The notes below the pieces were generated by a model. It had not been told where the DNA came from, searched no databases, and saw nothing but the letters and a program-made list of their open reading frames with translations. A DNA stretch of 64,000 bases, taken from NCBI GenBank assembly GCA_004028775.1, contig RXGA01000002.1, forward strand, positions 1-64,000, written 5' to 3'. The DNA comes from Candidatus Methanosuratincola subterraneus. GTDB lineage: Archaea; Thermoproteota; Methanomethylicia; Methanomethylicales; Methanomethylicaceae. Below are positions 32,918 through 41,605 of this stretch, one piece after another. How positions within the stretch are numbered: position 1 is the first letter of the stretch; every line of letters begins with the position of its first letter. The translations under genes and the position numbers were made by a program.

Positions 32918-33319
32918 CTATTTCTTCTCAAAAACCATTGCCGCGGAGTTTATGCAGTACCTTTTCCCTTTCGGGGGCGGTCCGTCGTCGAAGACGTGGC
33001 CCAAGTGCCCCCCGCAGCGGCTGCACCTGACTTCCACCCGATCCATGCCGTAGCTCGTGTCCCTGATGTACTCGATCGACCCTTCAATCGCGTCACGGAA
33101 GCTAGGCCATCCAGACCCGGAGTCGAACTTATCCGAGGGCAAGAACAGAGGATTGCCGCACCCAGCGCACTTGTAGACGCCTTCCCCCTTGTTGTGGAGC
33201 AGCTCCCCTGTGAAGGGGGGCTCAGTCTCCCCCTTCCTCAGGACTCGATACTGCTCAGGGGTCAAGGACCTTTTCCACTCATCTTCGCTCTTTTTAACTT
33301 TCAATTTCCCACCATGCAA
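32918..33319 (-). CDS. msrB: Peptide methionine-(R)-S-oxide reductase MsrB
   Basis: 133 residues from a TTG at 33319. The family hallmarks are present: zinc ligands in CAGCG and CSRCG, the SGWPSF segment, and the catalytic Cys in RYCINSAAM, which reduces methionine-R-sulfoxide with thioredoxin. A second TTG (33304) is possible; the ORF to 33442 overlaps the upstream gene and is not used. Its start lies 6 bases after the stop of the Rossmann protein gene, so it ends the cobT unit by transcription. Confidence 0.9.
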   Translation of the reverse strand: MHGGKLKVKKSEDEWKRSLTPEQYRVLRKGETEPPFTGELLHNKGEGVYKCAGCGNPLFLPSDKFDSGSGWPSFRDAIEGSIEYIRDTSYGMDRVEVRCSRCGGHLGHVFDDGPPPKGKRYCINSAAMVFEKK

Positions 33320-33324
33320 GATTC

Positions 33325-34053
33325 TCAGGCAAGCCTCATAAAGTTCACTATTGCATGGCACCTGCAGGCGGTACCTATGGCAATGCGCATCCCGCTGTGG
33401 GCGCGCGAGCTGAATTCCCTGTACGCCTCCAGTATCGCGCACCCCTCGACTCCGCCGACATCGCTCTCAAGGAGCCTGCTCTCGAATATCCTCACAAAAT
33501 CCCCCTCCACCGAGCTTTTCGCGAGCTCGATCATCGATTTTTCGCGCCTCTCACCTGAGACTGGGCAGACCTCAGGCTGAGTGCACCCGTCCAGGCAGAC
33601 ATGATCACGCGCATAGCTCGCAACCAAGACCCCGAAAATCTGGTCCTTCGCCACAATCCATTTCTCGGGAAATCTTTTTGCTACATCGAGCATCCAGTCT
33701 GGGTCGAAGAGCACCTTCATGCCGAGCGACTCTGCCCAGGAGATGAATAAAGCAGCCATCACATTCTTGGGTATCGTCAGGATCACGAAGTCTGGAACGT
33801 CGCCCCGATCGATCAGGCGGGAGAGGAATGAAGCGCCGTCGCCCAAGACGAGGGACGACCCTTTGCCAGGATCGGCATTGCCCAAAAAGATCCTTTCGGC
33901 GTATTTTCCCGCTTGGCAATCAGGGTCTATGTCAACCACGATTATCCTTTCTGATCTTCCCCGGAGCCTGTTCAGGGCAATGGTCCCGTACTTGCCCCCG
34001 CCCAAGATCAGCACTGTCCGGAAGCATCCACCTCTGTCAATCGGGGGAGGCAT
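33325..34053 (-). CDS. Rossmann-fold protein in the cobT unit, unknown function
   Basis: 242 residues. The N-terminus VLILGGGKYGTIALNRL is a nucleotide-binding Rossmann loop, followed by IIVVDIDPD at the second strand. A Cys-rich segment near residue 155-165 (VCLDGCTQPEVCP) could bind metal. It is translationally coupled to cobT (17-base overlap), so a role near cobalamin is suggested, for example in metal or NAD-dependent steps, but I do not recognise the family. It is not a complete siroheme synthase. Confidence 0.55.
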   Translation of the reverse strand: MPPPIDRGGCFRTVLILGGGKYGTIALNRLRGRSERIIVVDIDPDCQAGKYAERIFLGNADPGKGSSLVLGDGASFLSRLIDRGDVPDFVILTIPKNVMAALFISWAESLGMKVLFDPDWMLDVAKRFPEKWIVAKDQIFGVLVASYARDHVCLDGCTQPEVCPVSGERREKSMIELAKSSVEGDFVRIFESRLLESDVGGVEGCAILEAYREFSSRAHSGMRIAIGTACRCHAIVNFMRLA

Positions 34054-35140
34054 TTGTGAGCATCCCGTAGTTAACTTCGATCTCCCTCAATAAAGAGGCT
34101 TTGGTGATCGCGCCCCCCGAAGTCAACATCGCCGCTATGCTGGATCCTCCAGCGCCTACGCCCTCTTTCGCCACGCCGAGCTCGTAGGCCCTGAGACCGC
34201 TGTACATGGAGCCGGAAAAATCCAACCCAGCAGCAAGCACAGGGACCGGCGCGATCTGGGATACGAGCTCCCTTATGTCGGAGGTCTTGTCCTCCAGGAT
34301 CCACCGGGTAGTGCCTATCGCGAGGTTTTCCAAGACGCCCGGAGAGAGGGCCTGTATCACCTTTAGTACAGCGCACATCTGCGTGCCGCCAGCCATGATC
34401 ACAGGCACCTCCTCGGCGGCGCCAGCGATCAAACCAGCCGCAGCGGGCATCATCGGATCCCCGACAGAGGAGATTGCCCTGAAGGGATCGCGCTCCAAAG
34501 ATCCGAAGTGGATGCCAGCTGCAGCCAATGCTTCTTCAACGACCCTCAGCTTGAGGTCGTGCGGGTTGTTTGGCATGCTGCTGCTCACTTTCCTGCTGGC
34601 ATCGACCCCCATTGCCAGGAGCACCGAAAGTGCGGTGGTCGTGCCTCCTGGGATGCTCTCCCCAACCACGAGATAATCGGCAAGCCTCGACAACTGCCTC
34701 CCAACTATTGACGATCTCTCGTAAACTTCCTTTGGGTCCTCCACCGATCTGCCGGACCTGATGTCCTTCCCCGGGTTCCCTCCCACATCTATGAAGGGAA
34801 CCTTGGGCAAGACCCTGAGCCCCCCGTTCACTACAAAGTAGGGGATTCCCGAGAGCCTTATGGCGGAAATTGTGATCAGGGCAGGCGTCGGGATCCCGTC
34901 TGGCGTGACAGGGACGCCTTCTATGCACCTGCACTTGCCGTAAAAGAGCAGCTCAACATCTGCGGGGGGCGTATAATCGGTTATCTCGGGCATCGCTCCG
35001 GCTGCTGAGAGGCCAGGTATCTTTGCAGTATCAGTCGAGGCGATTACGCATGCGAAGATTGGCCTTGAGCCGCCTATCCTTCTCATAAAATCGAGGCACT
35101 TCGACTCATCATATCCGCAGATTATGTCAGGTTTTTCCAT
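34037..35140 (-). CDS. cobT: Archaeal CobT-type nicotinate-nucleotide phosphoribosyltransferase
   Basis: 367 residues of the archaeal CobT family (TIGR00303-like). Features include VVGESIPGGTTTALSVLLAMG, SMPNNPHDLK and AGAAEEVPVIMAGGTQM, all seen in this group. It activates the lower-ligand base (such as dimethylbenzimidazole or another base) to its alpha-ribotide phosphate for cobalamin assembly. It opens the second B12 unit; boxes at 35165-35195 flank its TATA element. The ATG at 35140 lies 36 bases after the cobY stop. Confidence 0.88.
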   Translation of the reverse strand: MEKPDIICGYDESKCLDFMRRIGGSRPIFACVIASTDTAKIPGLSAAGAMPEITDYTPPADVELLFYGKCRCIEGVPVTPDGIPTPALITISAIRLSGIPYFVVNGGLRVLPKVPFIDVGGNPGKDIRSGRSVEDPKEVYERSSIVGRQLSRLADYLVVGESIPGGTTTALSVLLAMGVDASRKVSSSMPNNPHDLKLRVVEEALAAAGIHFGSLERDPFRAISSVGDPMMPAAAGLIAGAAEEVPVIMAGGTQMCAVLKVIQALSPGVLENLAIGTTRWILEDKTSDIRELVSQIAPVPVLAAGLDFSGSMYSGLRAYELGVAKEGVGAGGSSIAAMLTSGGAITKASLLREIEVNYGMLTNASPD

Positions 35141-35164
35141 AGAATGATCACCATCATTGCTTAC

Positions 35165-35195
35165 AAGGATGGATTCTTATAAGGATGGATTATCC
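35165..35195 (-). promoter_or_regulatory. Repeated operator boxes around the cobT promoter
   Basis: The + strand reads AAGGATGGATT (35165-35175), CTTATAAG and AAGGATGGATTATCC (35181-35195). The 15-base second box is identical to the one in the btuF/apgM spacer, 9.4 kb away. CTTATAAG (35176-35183) is the likely TATA, so a repressor on the two boxes would cover it. It overlaps the end of cobY. Confidence 0.6.
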
Positions 35196-35806
35196 GTCCT
35201 ATTGTTTATCAGCCTTTCGGCTACAGAAAGGTCGTGCATGGTGTTGACATTGACGCACGCCGATGGATCATCGACCACAAAGTAACTTTCTTCCATGTAG
35301 GGCTCATCTATCAACGCCCCATCCAAAATGTTTATCCCGCAGGGCACAAATTTCTCTCCTCCGATTTCAAGAACCCAAGTCGGATCCAGCCCCAACTCTT
35401 CGAATAGCCGGAGTGGAGAAACGACAGTCAGCGACGGTTTTCCACGCGCGTTGTAGGCTGCCGTAGCCGCCTCTATTGTCCCAGGTTTTAGCAGGGGGAG
35501 ATCTGCCGAGACCACAACGAAGCAACCATTGCCAAGCTTTTTTATCGCGTACCGCATGTCGTCATGGTAGTCAAAACCAGGCGTATCGACTACAGAAGCT
35601 GCAGCTAGAGAAAGGACGTATCGCTTGGTCTCCGGCGTGTGCGGAGAGACTGCAACATAAGCCTTGCAGATTGAGGGTGACCTGTTAAGGGCACTGACTA
35701 CACGCATTATCATCGGCATTTTCCCTACGCTCAACATTGGTTTTTCTACATCCGCACTGAGCCGGCTTCCCCTCCCTCCCGCCATTACCAAGCCAATGAA
35801 TTTCAT
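35177..35806 (-). CDS. cobY: Adenosylcobinamide-phosphate guanylyltransferase CobY
   Basis: 209 residues from the ATG at 35806, which overlaps the cobS stop (ATGA). The NTP-transferase signature GLVMAGGRGSRL followed by EKPMLSVG is near the N-terminus, and a VVVSADLPLL strand carries the metal-binding Asp. CobY is the archaeal enzyme that makes adenosyl-GDP-cobinamide from adenosylcobinamide phosphate and GTP. Last gene of the btuF-cobY unit. Confidence 0.88.
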   Translation of the reverse strand: MKFIGLVMAGGRGSRLSADVEKPMLSVGKMPMIMRVVSALNRSPSICKAYVAVSPHTPETKRYVLSLAAASVVDTPGFDYHDDMRYAIKKLGNGCFVVVSADLPLLKPGTIEAATAAYNARGKPSLTVVSPLRLFEELGLDPTWVLEIGGEKFVPCGINILDGALIDEPYMEESYFVVDDPSACVNVNTMHDLSVAERLINNRTDNPSL

Positions 35807-36555
35807 GTGAAAGCACCCTGGAGAACAATGAATGCGAAGAGCGACACAAGCCGCGTAAGCTCGCTTGTGCACCCGAGCATGTCACCTGTGAGGCATCCAA
35901 AGAGATTTTGGAGATACGTCACCCAGAGTGCAGAGAATATTATCGAGACGGAGAGCAGGATCCCGCCAAAGAAGGGTCCGCACGAGGCGATTGCCACGGC
36001 AAGAGCTATGGCGATTGCTAAGGCAATGTTAGTGAATAGCCTTTCTCTCAACTTGGTTATGAACAAGCTGCCTATCCCCTTGGGGCACGGCTTGCCCATT
36101 CCCCCTGCGATCACCATCGAGCTCTTGCCCAGCGTCTCTGCGACCAAGAGTGCAAGGAATACGTGAGACCCAAGCAGCGAAAGCACAGACCCGGTCAGAA
36201 CTAGTAAAAAGAAGAGTGAGGCATGGCCGCCGATGCCGTGGTGCTTGTCATGCAGTATCTCTAGGCGCCTCTCCCTCGATCCCCTGACCATGAGGGCGTC
36301 CCCCAGATCAAGGACCCCGTCAATGTGGTTGAAGCCAGTCAGCAGGAGCAGCGTCAGGAGGGTGAGCCAACCCGCAAGACTGTGATCCAGAAACTTGAAC
36401 AGGAAAAGACCGGCGCCGCCGCTGATCATTCCTATCAGGGCTCCGGCGGCAGGGAAGAAGAAGGCGTATCGTGCCATATCATCGATCGTCCCTGCCCCAG
36501 AAGGCAGGATCGTCAGGAAGGAAATCACTGACCTTAAGCCTCTTATGAGCCCCAT
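35803..36555 (-). CDS. cobS: Adenosylcobinamide-GDP ribazoletransferase CobS
   Basis: 250 residues with several membrane helices and the CobS signature GFNHIDGVLDLGDALM (D-G-x-x-D-x-x-D-A pattern). It joins GDP-cobinamide and alpha-ribazole at the membrane to give cobalamin. It lies between cbiS and cobY, with a 3-base gap and a 4-base overlap. Confidence 0.9.
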   Translation of the reverse strand: MGLIRGLRSVISFLTILPSGAGTIDDMARYAFFFPAAGALIGMISGGAGLFLFKFLDHSLAGWLTLLTLLLLTGFNHIDGVLDLGDALMVRGSRERRLEILHDKHHGIGGHASLFFLLVLTGSVLSLLGSHVFLALLVAETLGKSSMVIAGGMGKPCPKGIGSLFITKLRERLFTNIALAIAIALAVAIASCGPFFGGILLSVSIIFSALWVTYLQNLFGCLTGDMLGCTSELTRLVSLFAFIVLQGAFT

Positions 36556-36558
36556 TTT

Positions 36559-37677
36559 TCAGCCCCTCTTTTCCCTAAGCATCTCAGAGTACATGCGGCT
36601 TGAGGCGCCTGCCAAAAGCGCTCCGATTGCGTCGTCGACAAAGGGCGGAAGCCTCTGAAGGATCCCTGGCTTTCTCCTGTCGAACCTGTAGAACTCGAAT
36701 AGCCCGTAGTACCCCGCTATCTGCAGAGCGATCGATATCCCCAATATCTCGTCTGCAACCAGGTAAACAGGATCTCCCTCGAAGGACACGCTGTCCACAC
36801 CAGGCAGGAGACCCCTTTCGCCGTCCTCATTCATTCTGAATGCTGCCATGACGAGTGCTGAGATGTTCACGTCTGACATCGCATCGAGAAGGCATTTCTC
36901 AAAAATCTTTTTCGCCCTCTCTCTTGTGAACTTCGGGTGAGGCACGTACATCTCCATCGCCGTCTCCACAAGATCATCGATAGTTATCCCGCGCTCGCCT
37001 AGCCTAGAGAGGAGGGGGCGGTGTGGGACGAGCCCGTCATGCATTATTACCGCTCTCCTCACCGCTTCTTCGACGCATTCGCCTACGAGCCTCCCAAGCT
37101 CAGTGGCGGACCCCGCGTATCTTAGGGCACCCCCATTGCCAGCAGACGCGACGAGTACTGCATCTGACGAGGTGCCGGTGGCGGATTCTCTGCTGGCGGC
37201 GCTGCGCACATCCAGGGAAGATAGCGCCTTGCACTTTGCCTCTGTCGCTGACATGACGATATTGGCCATGCACCCATCCGTCAGGTCTCTGTCTACCAAG
37301 ATTATGAGATTTATCGTCCCGGTTGTCCCTGATGGAAATTTATCGCCAATAGAAGTTGCATTAGAAACTCCTGCGGTAACCAGGGCTACTACGAGCACCT
37401 CTCCGGATCTCTCAGCCACCTCGGCTTTGGTCAAGTCTGCTGCGGTCATTAAGCAGACTGCATCTTCTAACCCTAATGGCTTTGCCCAGGATCTGAAGTG
37501 TTCCTCCGGATCCCCGCTGAAGTTCTTGTCGACTTTGAGGTTCACTATCCTTGAGGAGACCTGGAGACCGCCGTTAACCGGCGCGGAGCTCAAGATTTTC
37601 AGCGGGCGGCTGGACTCGACAACGATCGCATCTTGGCTCAATATCGCTTCTACGCCATCAAACAAAGTACGCCTCAT
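36559..37677 (-). CDS. cbiS: CbiS: adenosylcobinamide amidohydrolase/alpha-ribazole phosphatase
   Basis: 372 residues of two fused parts. Residues ~1-225 are CbiZ-like (TAADLTKAEVAE, VTAGVSNATSIGD), the amidohydrolase that opens salvaged cobamides. Residues ~226-365 are PgpA-like (LVETAMEMYVPHPKFT, PFVDDAIGALLAG), as in the archaeal alpha-ribazole-phosphate phosphatase CobZ. The fusion is that of CbiS, known from Methanopyrus. It allows both salvage and lower-ligand processing in one enzyme. It overlaps cbiB by 20 bases. Confidence 0.85.
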   Translation of the reverse strand: MRRTLFDGVEAILSQDAIVVESSRPLKILSSAPVNGGLQVSSRIVNLKVDKNFSGDPEEHFRSWAKPLGLEDAVCLMTAADLTKAEVAERSGEVLVVALVTAGVSNATSIGDKFPSGTTGTINLIILVDRDLTDGCMANIVMSATEAKCKALSSLDVRSAASRESATGTSSDAVLVASAGNGGALRYAGSATELGRLVGECVEEAVRRAVIMHDGLVPHRPLLSRLGERGITIDDLVETAMEMYVPHPKFTRERAKKIFEKCLLDAMSDVNISALVMAAFRMNEDGERGLLPGVDSVSFEGDPVYLVADEILGISIALQIAGYYGLFEFYRFDRRKPGILQRLPPFVDDAIGALLAGASSRMYSEMLREKRG

Positions 37678-38608
37678 AAATAATCCCTCCGATAACCAAA
37701 AAAGAAGAGAATATAAGAACGGTTAAAATCGCAGATGCAGCATAAATTCTGAGAGAGGCCCTTATCTTTTCTGATGACAGTGGTTCGATCTCCTCCCCGA
37801 GCGAATAGCACCCCGGCTTCTCAAGCCTTACCCGCAGAGCGCCAGCCATAGACGACATTGGCCACCCCGCATTGATGCTCGAAGTCGAAGCATGGTAGGC
37901 CCTGCAGAACTTGATCGATGACCTCCAGTCCTGCTTTAGCAAGAAAGCAGAGAGCGCGAAGATCAAGGGGGTCAGCCTTGAGGGGATGTAATTTGCGATT
38001 GTGTCAAGCCTTGCGGAGAACTGCCCGAACCTCAGGTATCGTTCATCCTTGTACCCCACCATCGAGTCCAGCGTGTTTATGACCCTGTAGGCCACAGCAC
38101 CAGGCAAACCCAAGACGCAGTAATAGAAGATCGGGGATATGAAACCATCGACAAATCCCTCTGCCACTGTTTCTACAGCTCCCGAGGCAACAAGGCGGCG
38201 GTCAAGGACCTTCGTGTCCCTCCTGACTACGAGTGAGAGAGCCTTCCTGGAGGAGTCCAAGTCAGAGTCTAGTTCCTTGGCTATGGGCGCTACATGCTTG
38301 TGCATGCATTTAAGGGCAAATGTCATTTTCAGGAAGAAGGCAGAAACCAGAATATGCAGCGGCCAGCTTATGCTTGAGAGGCTCGTGACCAAGATTGCAA
38401 GCAGCACGAAGGCAGCAATTACCGAAATGGCCATCGCCGCGCCTCCGATCCGTTCATCCTTGGAGATCTTCCTAAAGCTGGGTTCAAGCTTCTCGATCGA
38501 TTTTCCAGCCCACACGGTAAGGTGCAGGTTTCCTGGGGGCTCGCCTAAAAGCAAATCGATCATAAGGGCGAGCCAAAGAGTCAGCAGTGAATCAGTCAAG
38601 GCGGGCAT
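37658..38608 (-). CDS. cbiB: Adenosylcobinamide-phosphate synthase CbiB
   Basis: 316 residues, integral membrane. LLLGEPPGNLHLTVWAGK (the CbiB GxPxxxHPV region, here with a Leu-Thr-Val variant), an YVPSRLTPLIFA-like YIPSRLT segment and FRAYHASTSSINAGWPMSSMAGAL are typical. It attaches aminopropanol phosphate to adenosylcobyric acid. Its partner CobD is upstream, with a 13-base overlap. Confidence 0.9.
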   Translation of the reverse strand: MPALTDSLLTLWLALMIDLLLGEPPGNLHLTVWAGKSIEKLEPSFRKISKDERIGGAAMAISVIAAFVLLAILVTSLSSISWPLHILVSAFFLKMTFALKCMHKHVAPIAKELDSDLDSSRKALSLVVRRDTKVLDRRLVASGAVETVAEGFVDGFISPIFYYCVLGLPGAVAYRVINTLDSMVGYKDERYLRFGQFSARLDTIANYIPSRLTPLIFALSAFLLKQDWRSSIKFCRAYHASTSSINAGWPMSSMAGALRVRLEKPGCYSLGEEIEPLSSEKIRASLRIYAASAILTVLIFSSFLVIGGIIYEAYFV

Positions 38609-39984
38609 GTTTCGAGCACTCGCCTCCTTACGTTGAGGATTGTTTCAGGATCATCAGACCTTGTGTTTATGCGCGAAAGCCCATCCACCAAAGCTTCTGC
38701 CACATCAGTGCGGTGCACCCAGCTGCAGTCCTTGCATCCCCAGACGACCCCTCCGTTCGCCCTGACCACGAAAGCCCCACCTGTTGCATTGTCAAGGCAT
38801 GGGTAGAATGGGCAGAAGCAGAGTCGGCAGTCTTCCACCTTTTGATGGCATTTCTTTTCTTCGCAGACCATGTTGTGCGGGTGCATCTTGTCGAGTGAGC
38901 TGATCACGTTCCTCAGCGCCTCCAAGAGGAAACGGTTCTCCTCGGGACGCCTGACGCAGACCCTAATGAAATTGCCAGGCAGCCCCTTCACCGAGCCCAG
39001 TTCCCTTACCAGGACGCCGTAGGAGAGCAGGCGCCACCTCAGGTTCCTCGGGGCAAGACCTGCGCCAGAGATATCAACCATCATGAAATTCGACACCGAT
39101 TCAATGGGGCGCAAGCCTCTTATGGATCCAATGTCCCTAAACAGTTTCTCCTTTTCAAGGCGTATCTTTTTCTTCGACTCCTGTAGGAATCCACTCTCTT
39201 GAAGGGCAGAGACTGCAGCCGCTTCCTCAAGTACCCCTACCCGCCAGCTCATTGCGGTAGACTCGAACTCCCTCGCTGAGGCAGGGTTGCATACAGCGTA
39301 GCCGACCCTTAATCCGGGGAACCCAAAGGGCTTTGTGAGCGATCTCAGGACGAACAGGTTGCGGAACTCCCTCACAGCATGCGCGAGGGTTAAGCTCTCC
39401 GACCCCTCGCAGAGATCAATATAGGCCTCGTCTAACAAGATCGTCACTCCCCTCTCCTCTGCCGATTCAATCAGTTCCTTGACGAGCCCAAGATCCAAAA
39501 ATTCACCTGTCGGGTTGTTAGGGTTGCAAAGGATTACGCACCTGGCGACACCTTCCTCGACTAGGGCCAAAATGCTATGCAGGTCGACTTTCAACCCGTC
39601 GGGGTTGATGAATCGTGTCTCGAGGCCCAGTGCTGCGGCGGCGGCCTCGTACTCACTGAAGGACGGGAGGGGCAGCACCACTGGGCCTTTGCGGACGAAC
39701 CTTGAGAGTATCGAGTGTATTAGCTCGGTACTGCCGCACCCCACGATCACGTACTCCGCCTCCAGTCCCACGAAGCCCGAGATCGAAGACTTCAGCCTGC
39801 GGTAAGATCTCTCAGGATAGTAGCGGATTTGAGTGGAATGAGCCTTAATCGCGTCATAAACCGAGGATGGCGGGCCGTACGGGTTGACATTGAGACTGAA
39901 ATCCAGCATTGAATCCAATGGCAGCCCCAGCCTCCTGCTCACCTCGATTGCATCCCCACCATGCCTTGCAACAGGATCAATCAT
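38596..39984 (-). CDS. cobD: CobD L-threonine-phosphate decarboxylase with Cys-rich C-terminus
   Basis: 462 residues from the ATG at 39984. PLP fold class I: FSLNVNPYGPP, CNPNNPTGEF, LDEAYIDL, and the Schiff-base Lys in LRSLTKPFGFPGLRVGY. Residues about 368-430 add a Cys-rich tail (VCEEKKCHQKVEDCRLCFCPFYPCLD and WGCKDCSW, spread) that may bind zinc or an Fe-S cluster. Some archaeal CobD proteins and related CbiB/CobD fusions carry this extra domain; its role is unknown. The product is the aminopropanol phosphate used by CbiB. Confidence 0.88.
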   Translation of the reverse strand: MIDPVARHGGDAIEVSRRLGLPLDSMLDFSLNVNPYGPPSSVYDAIKAHSTQIRYYPERSYRRLKSSISGFVGLEAEYVIVGCGSTELIHSILSRFVRKGPVVLPLPSFSEYEAAAAALGLETRFINPDGLKVDLHSILALVEEGVARCVILCNPNNPTGEFLDLGLVKELIESAEERGVTILLDEAYIDLCEGSESLTLAHAVREFRNLFVLRSLTKPFGFPGLRVGYAVCNPASAREFESTAMSWRVGVLEEAAAVSALQESGFLQESKKKIRLEKEKLFRDIGSIRGLRPIESVSNFMMVDISGAGLAPRNLRWRLLSYGVLVRELGSVKGLPGNFIRVCVRRPEENRFLLEALRNVISSLDKMHPHNMVCEEKKCHQKVEDCRLCFCPFYPCLDNATGGAFVVRANGGVVWGCKDCSWVHRTDVAEALVDGLSRINTRSDDPETILNVRRRVLETCPP

Positions 39985-40639
39985 TTTTAGCCTCCACCCT
40001 GAACTTCTTAACTTCAAGCATGAGTCGATCACCGAATTCTATGGTTGAGCATTCACCGATCGACAATCGGCCTGACATGATCGGCGCATCCAAAACTAGC
40101 GTATGGTATTCGCCACCTTCGCCACAAGGATCTATTAGCCTCGCCAAGTCCCTCGCTAGAACAGGGTCGATGATACGACCCAGGAATTCTTCTGATAGGG
40201 CTGGCTTCTTTACGCTGAAGATCATCGCTTTCACTCCAGATTTAATCAAATCCATCAGTGCCGAAAGACTCGAACTGCCAGCGCCGGCCCACAAGGGGGC
40301 GTACAGAGCTGCACCTGAATCTTTGCAAAGCTTTTCGTACCATTCCAACTGGTCCATGACATTGATGTTGCCTACAGTCACCACTCCAATGTTGAGTTGG
40401 CATATTAGCCTTGAAAGCACCTCATGCTCCCTACCAGGCTCAAGATGGAGAACCTTTAGTGGGATCCCAATGAGATCGGCCATCGCCCTAACGAGGCAGA
40501 TGTTTATTTCGTGGACGTTCGGGATCTGGAATTCGTGGGTGTTGAAGAGCAGGTAGTCGACAGGGACGCCGTTCTGCTTTGCCTTCATTAATGAAAAGAC
40601 GGAGTCTTTGCCTCCTGAGAAAAACGCCAAGCCCCGCAA
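39977..40639 (-). CDS. DUF71/COG2102 PP-loop ATPase, B12-type
   Basis: 220 residues. PP-loop SGGKDSVFSLMKA at the N-terminus, then FNTHEFQIPNVHE and PLWAGAG, signatures of the DUF71 group that includes diphthine-ammonia ligase Dph6. A comparative study predicted one DUF71 branch to act in B12 salvage, and the position between cobD and the asparagine-synthetase-like gene supports that branch here. It could amidate a corrinoid side chain. Overlaps cobD by 8 bases. Confidence 0.8.
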   Translation of the reverse strand: MRGLAFFSGGKDSVFSLMKAKQNGVPVDYLLFNTHEFQIPNVHEINICLVRAMADLIGIPLKVLHLEPGREHEVLSRLICQLNIGVVTVGNINVMDQLEWYEKLCKDSGAALYAPLWAGAGSSSLSALMDLIKSGVKAMIFSVKKPALSEEFLGRIIDPVLARDLARLIDPCGEGGEYHTLVLDAPIMSGRLSIGECSTIEFGDRLMLEVKKFRVEAKND

Positions 40640-40645
40640 AATTAC

Positions 40646-41605
40646 TCACCAATTAGAACCATTGCTAAACCCGCAGTAACTGCAAACCATCCTTCTCGAA
40701 ACCAGGGCAGCGCCGCAGCAGGCGCAGGCTTGGTCGCGGATCGATGCCCGCGGCACTTTGCCAAAGATCTCCTTGTATATTTTGTAGAAGTAAGCCTGTT
40801 CTTTGCTCCAGAACCGTACCCCGTCGTCTAGGGCCTCGGCGACAATATCATCAGCCTCGTCTCCCAAGGCCTCGTTCAGAAGCCTTGATATAGACTCGCT
40901 CCCGCTCCCGAGCTCAATAGGCTCCTTACTTCTGCATGCTATCTCTGGGAAACCAAGCTCTTCGAGCAGAGATCTGAGAATCCATTTTCCTAGGACCTTG
41001 CCGGATCGGCGCACCTTCCATTCGTAAGGCAATTGGCGTGCGAACTCGATCACTCCGGGATCAAGGTATGGCTGAGAGACCTCAATTCCCAAATGCGTCC
41101 CCAGCCGGCTCGAAGAGAAAGACCACTTGTCGATAAGGGAATCGGTGTAGTCTATTAGATCGCGTTCTCTCATCTTCAGCATATAGTCGTAACCTGCAAA
41201 AAGTTCATCCCCGCCGTCGCCGGTCATCACACATCCTATGCCTTCATCTCGGCAGAATTTCATTGCGATGTAGATCGTTATGTCGTTCCTTATCTCAACA
41301 TGGTCGAATGTCCTAAGCAGCCTCACAATCTCTCTTGCAGCACCGGCTGCTTCATCCATCCCGTACTCAACAATGGCATGCCTTATCCCGAGCCTATCAG
41401 CAACCATTTTTGAGTAGGCTCTATCATGAGCTTCTGAGCCTTCAAAGGCTGCGGTCACTCCAAGTCTAATCATACCCTTAGGGGTGAGAGCGGCGATCAG
41501 GCTGCTGTCAATGCCTCCTGAAAGCACAACGCCGTCAGGTTTCCGCCTCAGGATCGCGTCCCTCAGTAGGCAGAAGAGCATCTCCTTCGGGTTCACATTA
41601 GGCAA
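40646..41605 (-). CDS. Asparagine-synthetase-like PP-loop protein in the B12 unit
   Basis: 319 residues. The PP-loop is LSGGIDSSL and the second signature is TGDGGDELFAGYDY, both as in AsnB synthetase domains. The N-terminal glutaminase domain is absent and there is no Cys at the start, so it would need free ammonia or a partner. The C-terminus is a zinc ribbon (ACACCGAAL and CSYCG). It sits between btuD and the DUF71 gene, so it is a candidate for adenylating and amidating a corrinoid. I know no described family with this role. Confidence 0.75.
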   Translation of the reverse strand: MPNVNPKEMLFCLLRDAILRRKPDGVVLSGGIDSSLIAALTPKGMIRLGVTAAFEGSEAHDRAYSKMVADRLGIRHAIVEYGMDEAAGAAREIVRLLRTFDHVEIRNDITIYIAMKFCRDEGIGCVMTGDGGDELFAGYDYMLKMRERDLIDYTDSLIDKWSFSSSRLGTHLGIEVSQPYLDPGVIEFARQLPYEWKVRRSGKVLGKWILRSLLEELGFPEIACRSKEPIELGSGSESISRLLNEALGDEADDIVAEALDDGVRFWSKEQAYFYKIYKEIFGKVPRASIRDQACACCGAALVSRRMVCSYCGFSNGSNW

